DNA of 64,000 nucleotides from Xanthobacter sp. YC-JY1 (GTDB taxonomy: Bacteria > Pseudomonadota > Alphaproteobacteria > Rhizobiales > Xanthobacteraceae): the NCBI RefSeq assembly GCF_021730305.1, contig NZ_CP032674.1:5328411-5392410 (forward strand), in the 5' to 3' direction. Made by a program: the position numbers and the translations under genes. Positions 1 through 13,922 of the stretch are shown here, one piece after another. Position 1 is the first letter of the stretch. Each line of letters starts with the position of its first letter. Below the pieces are notes generated by a model. The model was not told the origin of the DNA and did not search any database. It saw only the letters and a program-made list of their open reading frames with translations.

Positions 1-1410
1 GTGCGAGTCGCGCCGCCGCGCCGCGCGGGCGCGGCGCCCGCCGGGCGAGGGCCATGAGGCCGGAGGCGACCAGCCGCAGCAGCACGAACACGGCGGCGGC
101 CGCGGCGAGGAAGATGGCGGCGGCCCGCTTGTCGTCGGAGGTGAAAAGGGCGAGCACCACCAGCGCCGCCCCGAGGCCGCCGACGAGCAGCAGATAGGGC
201 AGCGAAATGCGCCGCCGCATCTCGCCGATGCCATCCCGGAACAGCGCCGAAACCCGCGCCTCCTGCGCCCGCGCCAGCGGGATCACCGAGAACACGGCGG
301 CGACCACCAGCCCGTAAAGCGCCGCCCGCGCCAGCGCCGCCCCGTCGATCTTCGGATCGAGCGGGAAGGGCACCAGCGCCCCGATGGCGGCGGTGGCGGC
401 GAAGGGGAGCGCCGCGCCCAGCATCAGGCCGAGCACGATGCCGAAGGCGGCGATCAGGCCGATCTCCGCGCCATAGGTGAGGAACACGTCGCGGCGGGTG
501 GCGCCCACCGCCTTCAGGGTGGCGATGACCTCCAGCTTGCCGGCGAGATGGCTCGACACCGCATTGGCGACGCCCACCCCGCCCACCAGCAGCGCGGTGA
601 GGGCCACAAGGGTGAGGAACTGGCTGATGCGCCCCACATTGCGCGCGAGCTGGGGCGTCGCACCGTCGCGGGTGCGGACCTCGAAGCCGGCGCGGCCCAT
701 GGGCTCGCGCACCTCCTCCATCACCGCCTTCAGGTTCTCCGGGGCGGGATTGTCCAGCAGCAGCCGATAGCTCCAGCGCACGAGACTGCCGGGCTGGATA
801 AGGCCGGTGGCCGGCAGCGCTGCCTGGGAGATGAGGAGGCGGGCGCCGAGGCCGACGCCGGAGGACAGCTTGTCCGGCTCGCTCGTGAGCGCGGCGCGGA
901 TCTCAAGCGTGGCATCGCCCACCCGGATGCGGTCCCCGGCCTTCACGCCGAGCCGGCCGAGCAGCACCGGATCGGCGGCGGCGCCGAACACGCCGTTCCT
1001 CTCCTTCAGCGCATCGGCGACGGGCATGGGCGGATCGAGGCCGACCGTGCCGACGAGGGGATAGGTGCCGTCCACCGCCTTCAGCTCGGCGAGGGAGGCG
1101 TCGCCCGCTTCGGTCCGGGCCATGGCTCGCAGCAGGGCGACGGAACCGAGCGTGCCGTGGCGGTCGAGGCTGGCGCGCTCTTCGGCGGTCATCTCCCGCT
1201 GCACGACGCTGAAGCCGGCGTCGCCGCCGAGAATGGCGCGCCCTTCCCGCTCCAGACCCTGGGTGAGCGCCCCGGCGAACGAGCCGATGCCGGCGATGGC
1301 GGCGACGCCCAGCACCAAGCAGCCGAGGAAGATGCCGAAGCCCCGCCGCGCGCCGCGCAGTTCACGCAGGGCGAGGCGCAGCGGCACGGGAAGCCGCGAG
1401 GTGGCGAGGC

Positions 1411-1414
<4 letters not shown>
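1..1414 (-). CDS. FtsX-like ABC transporter permease (YbbP type), 3' part missing
   Basis: Inner-membrane permease of a MacB/LolC/YbbP-type ABC system; such systems move lipids, lipoproteins or hydrophobic molecules out of the inner membrane rather than importing solutes. The gene reads leftward and runs off the window edge, leaving about 471 codons. Translation from the ATG complementary to 1412-1414 gives MSLATSRLPVPLRLALRELR, then a first membrane segment (about residues 25-47), a long periplasmic stretch, and from about residue 265 a cluster of hydrophobic segments containing the FtsX-family run VGGVGVANAVSSHLAGK. The start overlaps the stop of the upstream ATPase by 4 bp (ATGA), so the two are translationally coupled. 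Family usual length is about 800-850 residues, so roughly half is missing. The fold class is clear; the substrate is not. Confidence 0.85.
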
Positions 1415-2128
<714 letters not shown>

Positions 2129-2130
<2 letters not shown>

Positions 2131-2854
2131 GCCAGGGTTTGCCGTGCGTCCGGTGCTGCGTTGGATTGGGCAGGGACGAAAGAGGGACCTGCCGGTTGCC
2201 CCATGGGACCTATCATTTAAGGCGGTGACGGGGCTGATCGCCGCTTTCCTCGTCTTCACGTTCGCGTCAGGGGCGGAGGCGGCGACGCTGCGCATCGTCG
2301 CCCTCGGCGACAGCCTGACCGCCGGCTACGGCATTCCGCGCACCGCCGCCTTCCCGGCCCGGCTGGAAGCCGCGCTCAGGGCGAAGGGGCTGGACGTGAA
2401 GGTGGAGAATGCCGGCGTTTCCGGCGAGACGGCGAGCCAGGGCCTCGCCCGCCTCGACTGGTCGGTGCCGCAGGGCACGGACGCGGTGATCGTGGAGCTG
2501 GGCGCCAACGACATGCTGCGCGGGCTCGATCCCGCCGTGACGCGCAAGGCGCTCACCGAGATCGTCCAGCGGCTGCGCAAGCGCGGCATCACCGTGCTGC
2601 TCGCCGGCATGAAGGCGGCGCCCAACATGGGCCGGCCGTACCGCGAGGCGTTCGACAAGATCTTCCCGGACATCGCCGAAGCCGAGGGCGTGCTGCTCTA
2701 TCCCTTCTTTCTAGAAGGCATAGCGGGCGACCGGGCCCTGAACCTGCCGGACGGGCTCCATCCCACGCCGGAAGGCGTGGACCGCATCGTCTCCGGCATC
2801 CTGCCCATGGCGGAGCAACTGGTGGTGCGTGCCCGCGAAACGGCGGCGCGATAA
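2129..2854 (+). CDS. tesA: TesA-like arylesterase / lysophospholipase (SGNH hydrolase)
   Basis: Periplasmic GDSL-family hydrolase acting on acyl esters or thioesters. Block I is IVALGDSLTAGYG with the nucleophilic Ser, the oxyanion Gly is in AGVSGETAS, block III is VELGANDMLRG, and block V DGLHPTPEG holds the catalytic Asp-His. A hydrophobic export segment ending ASGAEAA precedes the catalytic domain. The start is uncertain. The ATG used here gives a long, positively charged n-region, but its codon overlaps the divergent ATPase start. GTG at 2153 or 2225 are alternatives; 2225 would leave room for promoters but gives a signal peptide without charge. The tesA/ybbA/ybbP grouping is known from E. 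coli, where tesA is also divergent from the ABC genes. Confidence 0.88.
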
Positions 2855-2888
2855 CGGGCACCGGTCTGTTGCTCAATATTTGATCAGT

Positions 2889-2938
2889 TTGACCTAGGCC
2901 GATCAGGCCTTGACCAATCCATAGTCACGATTCTAGAT
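2889..2938 (+). promoter_or_regulatory. Candidate promoter with a tandem GATCAG...TTGACC repeat
   Basis: TTGACC at 2910-2915 is followed after 17 bases by CTAGAT at 2933-2938, a plausible sigma-70 pair about 80 bp before the next gene. Just upstream the element GATCAG followed by TTGACC occurs twice (around 2882-2894 and 2901-2915), so a direct-repeat operator overlapping the -35 box is possible. The stretch is clearly more AT-rich than its surroundings. The assignment is inferred from sequence only. Confidence 0.4.
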
Positions 2939-3016
2939 TTCGCCGTTTTTTGGGGTCTCCCCGCCAGTACCGTTGCGTCCCAGCGTATTTTTCAATGACA
3001 GCAGTGAGAATGAACA

Positions 3017-3319
3017 ATGGTCCGGGAATTTGAGTATCAGGGAGAAACGTTCCGCGTCACCGCCCACGGCATCCACGGCCACGAAGAGATCTTCATCGTC
3101 CACATCGAGGACGACGGCGTGGAAGGCGGCGAGATCTCCATCGATCGCATGACCGAGGAGAACGACACCACCGCCCCGATCGAGGACATCCTGGTGATGC
3201 TCTGCGACAAGCTCATTCCCCAGAGCGAGATCAAGGTGCAGGACCCCGGCGCCCCGTTCGCCTGGCGGCAGGGCAACGTGGTGTTCGAGGTCCACGACGG
3301 CCTTCAGAGCCACGACTGA
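3017..3319 (+). CDS. Small acidic protein of unknown function
   Basis: A 100-residue soluble protein with no signal peptide and no membrane segment. It is rich in Asp, Glu and Ile, with alternating hydrophobic runs (EIFIVHIEDDGVEGGEISID) suggesting beta strands, and a helical middle segment IEDILVMLCDKLIPQ. A single Cys and a pair of His (HGIHGHE) are present, but no recognisable metal or catalytic motif. It stands alone, with a promoter-like region before it and a strong hairpin after it, so it is probably a monocistronic gene. Codon use matches the surrounding genes and the start has no competing in-frame ATG nearby. I do not recognise the family. Confidence 0.75.
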   Translation: MVREFEYQGETFRVTAHGIHGHEEIFIVHIEDDGVEGGEISIDRMTEENDTTAPIEDILVMLCDKLIPQSEIKVQDPGAPFAWRQGNVVFEVHDGLQSHD

Positions 3320-3363
3320 CGCCCCCGAGGGCGCCGCCCTCAGCGATTTTCCGGCACAAAAGC

Positions 3364-3396
3364 AAACGGCCGCCCCGATTTCCGGAGCGGCCGTTT
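3364..3396. terminator. Hairpin terminator between convergent genes
   Basis: Arms AAACGGCCGC (3364-3373) and GCGGCCGTTT (3387-3396) are perfect complements separated by 13 bases. The hairpin ends in T-rich or A-rich sides in both directions, so it can serve both the small acidic gene on the plus strand and the cytochrome gene on the minus strand. It abuts a second small dyad, GTTTCA CA TGAAAC. Confidence 0.75.
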
Positions 3397-3503
3397 CACA
3401 TGAAACAGGGTTAACGGACCCTGAAGCATCGCCCTGCGCTTCAGTCCGGCAGCACGCCGGAGACGGCGGGCGAGTAAGGCCCCGGACACGCCGGGGCCTC
3501 GCC

Positions 3504-5504
3504 TCACTTCTTCTTGGCAGGCGTAGCCGGCGTCGCGGCCGGGGCAGCTTCCACCACCGTCTTGCGCGGGGGCAGCAGCTGGAGCGTCTGCACCGCCTGG
3601 CCGGCGAACTGGTTGAGCAGCGCGTTCTGCTCCGCCACCGAGGTCTTCACTCCCGTCACGATCCGGCAATAGGAGGCGATGAGGGCGTTGGCGACGTCCG
3701 ACGGCCGGGCCTTCGGGTTCTGCTGGTAGAGCGTGGTCGCCGCCGAGGCGATGGCCGCGCCCTGCATGGGGGGCTTCACGCCGGTGAGCAGCTTGGCCGC
3801 CCCCGCCGAGAGGTCGGTCGGCACCGCCTTGCCGTCATCGGCCGGGCAGGCGAGCTTGTCGGCGAGGCTGGCAGGCTCCTTCAGCACGAGGCCAGGACCC
3901 ACCGGCAGCGCCCAGGCGATGGGCTGGCTGTCCACGGGCCCGGAGATCGTGCGGCGCGAGACCTCCATGGCCGCCTGCAGCGTGAAGCGGCGCAGCTCGG
4001 CGGTCTTCTGCCAGTCCGGCGCATTGCTCTTGGCCACCACCGGGCAATAGGCGGCGGTGAGCGCATCCACGATCGTGCCGGAACCGGCCGAGCCGGAGGC
4101 GGCCTTGTAGGCATCCACCATCATGGGAATGGAGCGCTGGCCGCCGGCCATCATGGACGAGAGCGCGGCCACGGCCTTCGCATCCGGACCATCGGAGCCG
4201 GGCGCGCCGCCCACGTCCGGGCAGGTGAAGGCGGACGCCGCCTGCGTGCCGTAGTCCGGGACGTGCGCCGTGGCGCGCCATGCGGCGACCATGGAGGAGG
4301 TCACGTTGGGCGCTGCGGTGTTGCCCCAGGAGGTGCGGACATAATTGGCGAGGTCGGCGATCTGCTGGTCGTCGAGCCGCCCGGCGAAGGACGGCATGGC
4401 GCCGTAGGTGCCACCCGCGGGCAGTCCGCCGAGCACCGCCATGATGACGTTGTAGGGCTCGGCCGCGATCACGGCCGGGTTGCCGGCGAGCGCGGGAATG
4501 GTGTCGGTGCGGCCGGCGCCCTTGTCCATGTGGCAGACGGCGCAATTGTCGATGTAGAGCTTGGACGCCCGCGCATAGACGTCGGCGGACAGCGGGGACG
4601 CCTTCTGCACTGCCGGCTTGTCCGCCGGGGGCGGCGCATCGAACAGGTAGGTGACGAGCGCGGTGCGGTCGTCGGCGGTCAGCTTGCTCAGGGAATCGTG
4701 GATCACCTCGGCCATGGGGCCGAACACCGAGGTCTTGCCCGGCGCGGAGCCGGTGGCGAAGAAGTTGGCCAGGGTCTCGGGCGTCCAGGTCTTCTTGAGC
4801 GAGGCGGTGTCGATGTCCGGCGCCCAGAAGCCGTCGATGTCGGCGCCGAGGAAGGCGGCCTTGGCCTTGGTCGCGCCCATCAGGTTGCGCGGGGTGTGGC
4901 AGTCGCCGCAATGGCCGAGGGCGTTGACGAGGTAGGCGCCCCGGTTCCACGCATCGCTCTTGCCCGCGGTCGGGTGGAAGCGGCCCTGGTCGAAGAACAG
5001 CTCACGCCACGCCAGCATGCCGAGGCGGATGTTGAAGGGGAATTCCAGCTGGTTGGCGGGCGGCGTGTTGGGGATCGGCGGAATGGCGCGCGCATAGGCC
5101 CACAGGGCCTTCATGTCGTCGTCGGAAATCTCGGTGTAGGCGTCGAACGGCATGGCCGGGTAGAGATAGGCACCGTCCTTGCGAATGCCGTTGCGCACCG
5201 CGTTCACGAACTGGTCGTAGGTCCACTGGCCGATGCCGGTGGTGCGGTCGGACGTGATGTTGGGCGAGTAGATGGCGCCGAAGGGCGTGTTCAGCGCGAG
5301 GCCGCCGGCGAAGGGCTTGGACTTGTCCCCGGTATGGCAGGGCATGCAATCCGCCGCCTTGGCGATGTACTCACCCCGCGCCACGAGGGCCGGATCGGCT
5401 GACGGGTCAGGGGCGAACTGCGCCAGGGCTGGCGTTGCGGCGCCGAGAAAAGTGGCGGCGGCAAGCGCCGCAAGCCGGCGCGTGTATCGGGACACCCTGA
5501 CCAT
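3504..5504 (-). CDS. Triheme membrane/periplasmic cytochrome c with duplicated C-terminal module
   Basis: Electron carrier related to the cytochrome subunit of membrane alcohol and gluconate dehydrogenases. It has an N-terminal signal peptide (residues 1-29, ending TPALAQ) and three CxxCH heme sites: CMPCH at 53-57, CGDCH at 199-203 and CAVCH at 321-325. The 666-residue length exceeds the usual 440-480 of this family. The extra C-terminal part (about 425-650) holds two similar segments, each with a Cys-Pro and a Tyr-Cys pair (C428/C487 and C553/C613, 59 and 60 residues apart), and ends in an Ala/Pro/Lys tail. ATG at 5504 was chosen over 5516 because GGGGGATGA lies just before it. No dehydrogenase subunit is adjacent, so its partner is elsewhere. 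The heme domains are certain; the partner is unknown. Confidence 0.9.
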   Translation of the reverse strand: MVRVSRYTRRLAALAAATFLGAATPALAQFAPDPSADPALVARGEYIAKAADCMPCHTGDKSKPFAGGLALNTPFGAIYSPNITSDRTTGIGQWTYDQFVNAVRNGIRKDGAYLYPAMPFDAYTEISDDDMKALWAYARAIPPIPNTPPANQLEFPFNIRLGMLAWRELFFDQGRFHPTAGKSDAWNRGAYLVNALGHCGDCHTPRNLMGATKAKAAFLGADIDGFWAPDIDTASLKKTWTPETLANFFATGSAPGKTSVFGPMAEVIHDSLSKLTADDRTALVTYLFDAPPPADKPAVQKASPLSADVYARASKLYIDNCAVCHMDKGAGRTDTIPALAGNPAVIAAEPYNVIMAVLGGLPAGGTYGAMPSFAGRLDDQQIADLANYVRTSWGNTAAPNVTSSMVAAWRATAHVPDYGTQAASAFTCPDVGGAPGSDGPDAKAVAALSSMMAGGQRSIPMMVDAYKAASGSAGSGTIVDALTAAYCPVVAKSNAPDWQKTAELRRFTLQAAMEVSRRTISGPVDSQPIAWALPVGPGLVLKEPASLADKLACPADDGKAVPTDLSAGAAKLLTGVKPPMQGAAIASAATTLYQQNPKARPSDVANALIASYCRIVTGVKTSVAEQNALLNQFAGQAVQTLQLLPPRKTVVEAAPAATPATPAKKK

Positions 5505-5615
5505 TTCATCCCCCATGAGATTCGCGTCGGCGTACCTTAGACATTTTTCAGGAAGGCGACATTGATCGAAAATCACCCGGTGAGATTGAATGAAGAGCAC
5601 CCGGAGTGGATATAG

Positions 5616-7802
<2,187 letters not shown>

Positions 7803-7841
7803 GGAGGAAGTTCTTGACGCCCCGCCCCTGAACCCCCATTC

Positions 7842-8228
7842 CTCCCCGACCAGCCGGCCGGGCGGCCGCGGCATTTCGGTGTCGAGGAAAGTCCGGGCTC
7901 CACGCAGACACGGTGCCGGATAACGTCCGGCGGGGGCGACCCTAGGGAAAGTGCCACAGAAATCAAACCACCCATGCGTGCATGGGCCAGGGTGAAACGG
8001 TGGGGTAAGAGCCCACCGCGCGACCGGCAACGGGAGCGGCACGGCAAACCCCACCGGGAGCAAAGTCGAATAGGGACGGCACGGGAAACCACCCCTGTCT
8101 ACGGGGCGCCGTCCGGGTTGACTGCTAGAGGCGCCGGGCAACCGGCGTCCCAGAGGAATGGTCGCCACGCGGGCGGAAACGCCCGCCGTACAGAACCCGG
8201 CTTACAGGCCGGCTGGTGTTTCCCCTAA
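7842..8228 (+). ncRNA. rnpB: RNase P RNA, bacterial type A
   Basis: Catalytic RNA that matures tRNA 5' ends. The conserved 5' core GAGGAAAGTCCGGGCTCC lies near 7884 and the conserved 3' core ACAGAACCCGGCTTA near 8190-8205. Closing helix P1 is visible as CCAGCCGGCC (7850-7859) pairing perfectly with GGCCGGCTGG (8207-8216). The internal AGGGAAAGTGCCACAGAAA element, characteristic of the P10/P11-P12 region, is present near 7945. Ends are approximate to within about 10 bases. Open reading frames over this stretch are spurious. Confidence 0.96.
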
Positions 8229-8264
8229 GACCTGATGAGAGACGCGGCGCACGGCCGCGCCCCC

Positions 8265-10745
<2,481 letters not shown>

Positions 10746-10811
10746 CTATTTGGTGGCGGTCGCGCTTGTTTTCCTGCGTTTTCCAAGGCTCGGCGGCCAT
10801 TTAGGGGCCAT

Positions 10812-11528
10812 TCAGCCGGCGCTGTAGCGTGCAAACCCATCCGCTCGCAACCTGCAGGCGGGGCATTCGCCGCAGCCATAGCCCCAGGCGTGGCGGTGGC
10901 CACGGTCGCCAAGGTAGCAGGTGTGGGTCTCTTCCACGATGAGATCCACCAGCGGCCGGCCGCCCAGATGCTCGGCGAGGCGCCAGGTCTCCGCCTTGTC
11001 GATCCACATCAGCGGCGTGTGGAGGACGAAGCGCTTCTCCATGCCGAGGTTCAGCGCCACCTGCATGGCCTTGATGGTGTCGTCCCGGCAGTCGGGATAG
11101 CCCGAGAAGTCCGTCTCGCACATGCCGCCGACGATGTGCCGGAGCCCCCGGCGATAGGCGAGGGCGGCGGCGAAGGTGAGGAAGACGAGGTTGCGGCCGG
11201 GCACGAAGGTGTTCGGCAGGCCGTTCGCCTCCATGTGGACGGCGACGTCCCGGGTGAGCGCCGTGTCCGAGATCTGGCCGAGCACGGGCAGATCCAGCAC
11301 GTGGTCGTCGCCGAGCCGCGCGGCCCACACGGGGTTGAGGGCGCGGAAGGCGGCGCGCAGCACCGGGCGGCGCTCTAGCTCAACGGCGTGGCGCTGGCCA
11401 TAGTCGAAGCCCAGTGTCTCCACCCGGCCGAAGCGCTCCAGCGCATAAGCGAGGCAGGTGGCGGAATCCTGCCCGCCGGAAAAGAGGACGAGCGCGCCCT
11501 CCTCCCGGTGCAACGCGGCCTCAGCCAT
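10812..11528 (-). CDS. queC: 7-cyano-7-deazaguanine synthase QueC
   Basis: Converts 7-carboxy-7-deazaguanine to preQ0 with ATP and ammonia, a step of queuosine biosynthesis. It is 238 residues, normal length. The PP-loop [10 protein letters not shown] is near residue 16, the family motif [10 protein letters not shown] follows, and the C-terminal zinc site is formed by a Cys in HTCYLG and [10 protein letters not shown]. It sits between bolA (upstream, 48 bp) and gyrB (downstream). No other queuosine gene is in the window. Confidence 0.95.
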   Translation of the reverse strand: MAEAALHREEGALVLFSGGQDSATCLAYALERFGRVETLGFDYGQRHAVELERRPVLRAAFRALNPVWAARLGDDHVLDLPVLGQISDTALTRDVAVHMEANGLPNTFVPGRNLVFLTFAAALAYRRGLRHIVGGMCETDFSGYPDCRDDTIKAMQVALNLGMEKRFVLHTPLMWIDKAETWRLAEHLGGRPLVDLIVEETHTCYLGDRGHRHAWGYGCGECPACRLRADGFARYSAG

Positions 11529-11576
11529 GCGCGGACGGCTCCATGCCCCGGACGCGGTTCGTTCGCTGGGCGTGGC

Positions 11577-11876
11577 TCATTCGCCGGGCGCCTTGGCCTC
11601 GATGGCGAGGGCGTGCAGGCCGCGCGCGATCTCGCCTTCCAGCAGGCCATTGACGATGCGGTGCCGCTCCACCCGGCTCTTGCCGGTAAAACTGGGGGAG
11701 ACTACCCGCACCCGAAGGTGGGTGATGCCGCCGTCGCCGCGGTTGGCGCCCTTGTGGTCGTGCATCACGCCGGCATGGCCGGCGTGCTTGTGGCTCTCGT
11801 CCTCCAGTTCGAGGGCGAGCGGGCTGAGGCCGGCTTCCAGCGTCTGGCGGATGGCGGAAAGGGAAGATTGGGACAT
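11577..11876 (-). CDS. bolA: BolA family protein
   Basis: Small (99-residue) BolA-fold protein; family members pair with monothiol glutaredoxins in iron-sulfur and iron regulation. The helix-turn-helix-like class II KH segment ends in the family motif SFTGKSRVERHRIVNGLL, with the conserved arginine and histidine. An internal His-rich loop (ESHKHAGHAGVMHDH) provides likely Fe-S ligands. Start MSQSSLSAIRQTLEAGL is preferred to an ATG seven codons upstream because it aligns with the family N-terminus. It is divergent from the J-domain gene. Confidence 0.93.
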   Translation of the reverse strand: MSQSSLSAIRQTLEAGLSPLALELEDESHKHAGHAGVMHDHKGANRGDGGITHLRVRVVSPSFTGKSRVERHRIVNGLLEGEIARGLHALAIEAKAPGE

Positions 11877-12118
11877 GATGAAAAGGCTTCTGTGCAATGG
11901 AAGGGACCAAAGGGAGCGGCCGGTTATGGCGCTCCCGCGTGGGCGGCATTATATGGGGCTTGTCGCGGCCTGCCACCCTCGGTCACGATGAGGCCGGCTC
12001 AGCCGGTTCCGACCCCGACGTCACATCCCCCCGCTACCCCTGTGGCCCGGCGCTTTCTCTGCGCGCTGCACCGCAATTCCTTGCCGCGTCGCGGAACGGC
12101 GGACATAATCGATCGGCC
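11877..12118. promoter_or_regulatory. Divergent intergenic region between bolA and the J-domain gene
   Basis: About 240 bp separates the two divergent starts and must contain promoters for both. I see no strong dyad, riboswitch-like fold or small gene in it. GC stays high apart from short AT runs near each start. Confidence 0.4.
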
Positions 12119-12730
12119 ATGAAACTCGACTCCCCCCTTTTCGACCGTATCCGGGTCAAGCCCGCCGACGACCGGCCCCGCAGCCGGATGTCGCTGACGG
12201 GCTGCCAGTGGCCGGGCTGCACGGCGGAGGGCACGCACAAGGCGCCCAAGGGTCGGCACAAGGAGGGCCAGTACTGGTCCTACTGCCTGGACCACGTGCG
12301 CGCGTACAACCAGTCCTACAACTATTTCTCGGGCATGACCGACGACGCGGTGTATGCCTACCAGAAGGATGCGCTGACCGGCCATCGCCCCACTTGGAAG
12401 ATGGGGATGAAGGGCGCGGGCGGGCGTCGCGCGGGCGCGGACGCCACCGATGGCATGCGCGACCCCTTCGGCTTCACGGCCGAGATGGGCGCCACCTTCC
12501 AAGCCGACCGGCCGGAGCCCAACGGCAAGATCGTGCGCACCGCGGAGCGGCGGGCGCTGGAGGTGATGGGCCTCGAGATGTCGGCCAGCCCGGTCGAGAT
12601 CAAGGCCCGCTACAAGGAACTGGTGAAGCTGCACCACCCCGACGCGAACGGCGGCGACCGTTCCTCGGAGGATCGCCTGCGCAGCGTCATCCAGGCCTAC
12701 AACAGCCTCAAGCAGGCAGGTTTCTGCTGA
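12119..12730 (+). CDS. J-domain (DnaJ-like) protein with N-terminal Cys cluster
   Basis: Probable co-chaperone that stimulates a DnaK-type ATPase. It is 203 residues. The C-terminal J domain (about 140-200) contains the diagnostic HPD at 173-175 within [11 protein letters not shown], with helix II YKELVK and helix [13 protein letters not shown]. The N-terminal half has a CQWPGC...[10 protein letters not shown] pattern that could bind zinc, and lacks the G/F region and zinc fingers of classical DnaJ. A conserved alphaproteobacterial protein of this architecture lies upstream of cobS, as here (103 bp gap). The start ATG was chosen because the upstream extension looks non-coding. Confidence 0.88.
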   Translation: MKLDSPLFDRIRVKPADDRPRSRMSLTGCQWPGCTAEGTHKAPKGRHKEGQYWSYCLDHVRAYNQSYNYFSGMTDDAVYAYQKDALTGHRPTWKMGMKGAGGRRAGADATDGMRDPFGFTAEMGATFQADRPEPNGKIVRTAERRALEVMGLEMSASPVEIKARYKELVKLHHPDANGGDRSSEDRLRSVIQAYNSLKQAGFC

Positions 12731-12833
12731 GCGGTCCTCAGGATCGCCGGCGACGCGGAGGCGGCCCACAAGACCGCGCCGTGATGGACTGGGACACGAA
12801 AAGGGGCGCGCGGGGCGCGCCGACGGAGGAGTT

Positions 12834-13817
12834 ATGAGCGGTTTGGAGACCACTGCCCCGATGCCGGACATGAAGGTGTCGGTTCGCCAGACGTTCGGCA
12901 TCGATATCGACATGGAGGTCCCGGCCTACTCCGAAGCCGACTCGCATGTGCCCGAGCTGGACCCGGACTATCTGTTCGATCGGCCGACCACCCTCGCCAT
13001 CCTCGCCGGCTTCGCCCGCAACCGCCGCGTGATGGTCACCGGCTTCCACGGCACCGGCAAGTCCACGCACATCGAGCAGGTGGCGGCGCGGCTGAACTGG
13101 CCGTGCGTGCGCATCAACCTCGACAGCCACATCTCGCGCATCGATCTCATCGGCAAGGATGCGATCGTGGTGAAGGATGGCCTGCAGGTCACCGAATTCC
13201 GCGACGGCATCCTGCCCTGGGCCTACCAGAACAACGTCGCCCTCGTGTTCGACGAATATGACGCCGGCCGCCCGGACGTGATGTTCGTGATCCAGCGCGT
13301 GCTGGAATCGTCCGGCCGCCTGACCCTGCTCGACCAGAGCCGGGTGATCCGCCCGCACGGTGCCTTCCGGCTGTTCGCCACCGCCAACACCATCGGCCTC
13401 GGCGACACCACCGGCCTCTATCACGGCACCCAGCAGATCAACCAGGCGCAGATGGACCGCTGGTCCATCGTGACCACGCTGAACTATCTCGCCCACGACA
13501 AGGAAGTGGACATCGTCCTCGCCAAGGCGAAGCACTTCCAGAACGTGGAAGGTCGCGACACGGTGAACCGCATGGTCCGCCTCGCCGACCTCACCCGGCA
13601 GGCGTTCATGAACGGCGATCTCTCCACCGTCATGAGCCCGCGCACGGTCATCACCTGGGCCGAGAATGCGGACATCTTCCGCGACATCGCCTTCTCGCTG
13701 CGCGTGACGTTCCTCAACAAGTGCGACGAGCTGGAGCGCCCGCTGGTGGCGGAGTTCTTCCAGCGCTGCTTCGGCCAGGAGCTGGCCGAGAGCACGGTGA
13801 ACGTCGCTCTGTCCTGA
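12834..13817 (+). CDS. cobS: Aerobic cobaltochelatase subunit CobS
   Basis: AAA+ ATPase of the CobN-CobS-CobT complex that inserts cobalt into hydrogenobyrinic acid a,c-diamide during aerobic cobalamin synthesis. It is 327 residues. Walker [15 protein letters not shown], Walker [16 protein letters not shown], sensor [13 protein letters not shown] and an arginine finger region are visible, in the MoxR-like arrangement typical of CobS. A good ribosome site (GGAGG) precedes the ATG. cobT follows after 105 bp. The large subunit cobN is not in this window. Confidence 0.97.
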   Translation: MSGLETTAPMPDMKVSVRQTFGIDIDMEVPAYSEADSHVPELDPDYLFDRPTTLAILAGFARNRRVMVTGFHGTGKSTHIEQVAARLNWPCVRINLDSHISRIDLIGKDAIVVKDGLQVTEFRDGILPWAYQNNVALVFDEYDAGRPDVMFVIQRVLESSGRLTLLDQSRVIRPHGAFRLFATANTIGLGDTTGLYHGTQQINQAQMDRWSIVTTLNYLAHDKEVDIVLAKAKHFQNVEGRDTVNRMVRLADLTRQAFMNGDLSTVMSPRTVITWAENADIFRDIAFSLRVTFLNKCDELERPLVAEFFQRCFGQELAESTVNVALS

Positions 13818-13922
13818 ACGGGTGCGGCTCAGCCGCGCCCATTGAACAGGCTGCGCCATGGCGCGGCCTGTCGCCCCGCAAGAAGCGCCTCAAACGGCGC
13901 AAGAGCCGAAGAAGCACGCGCC

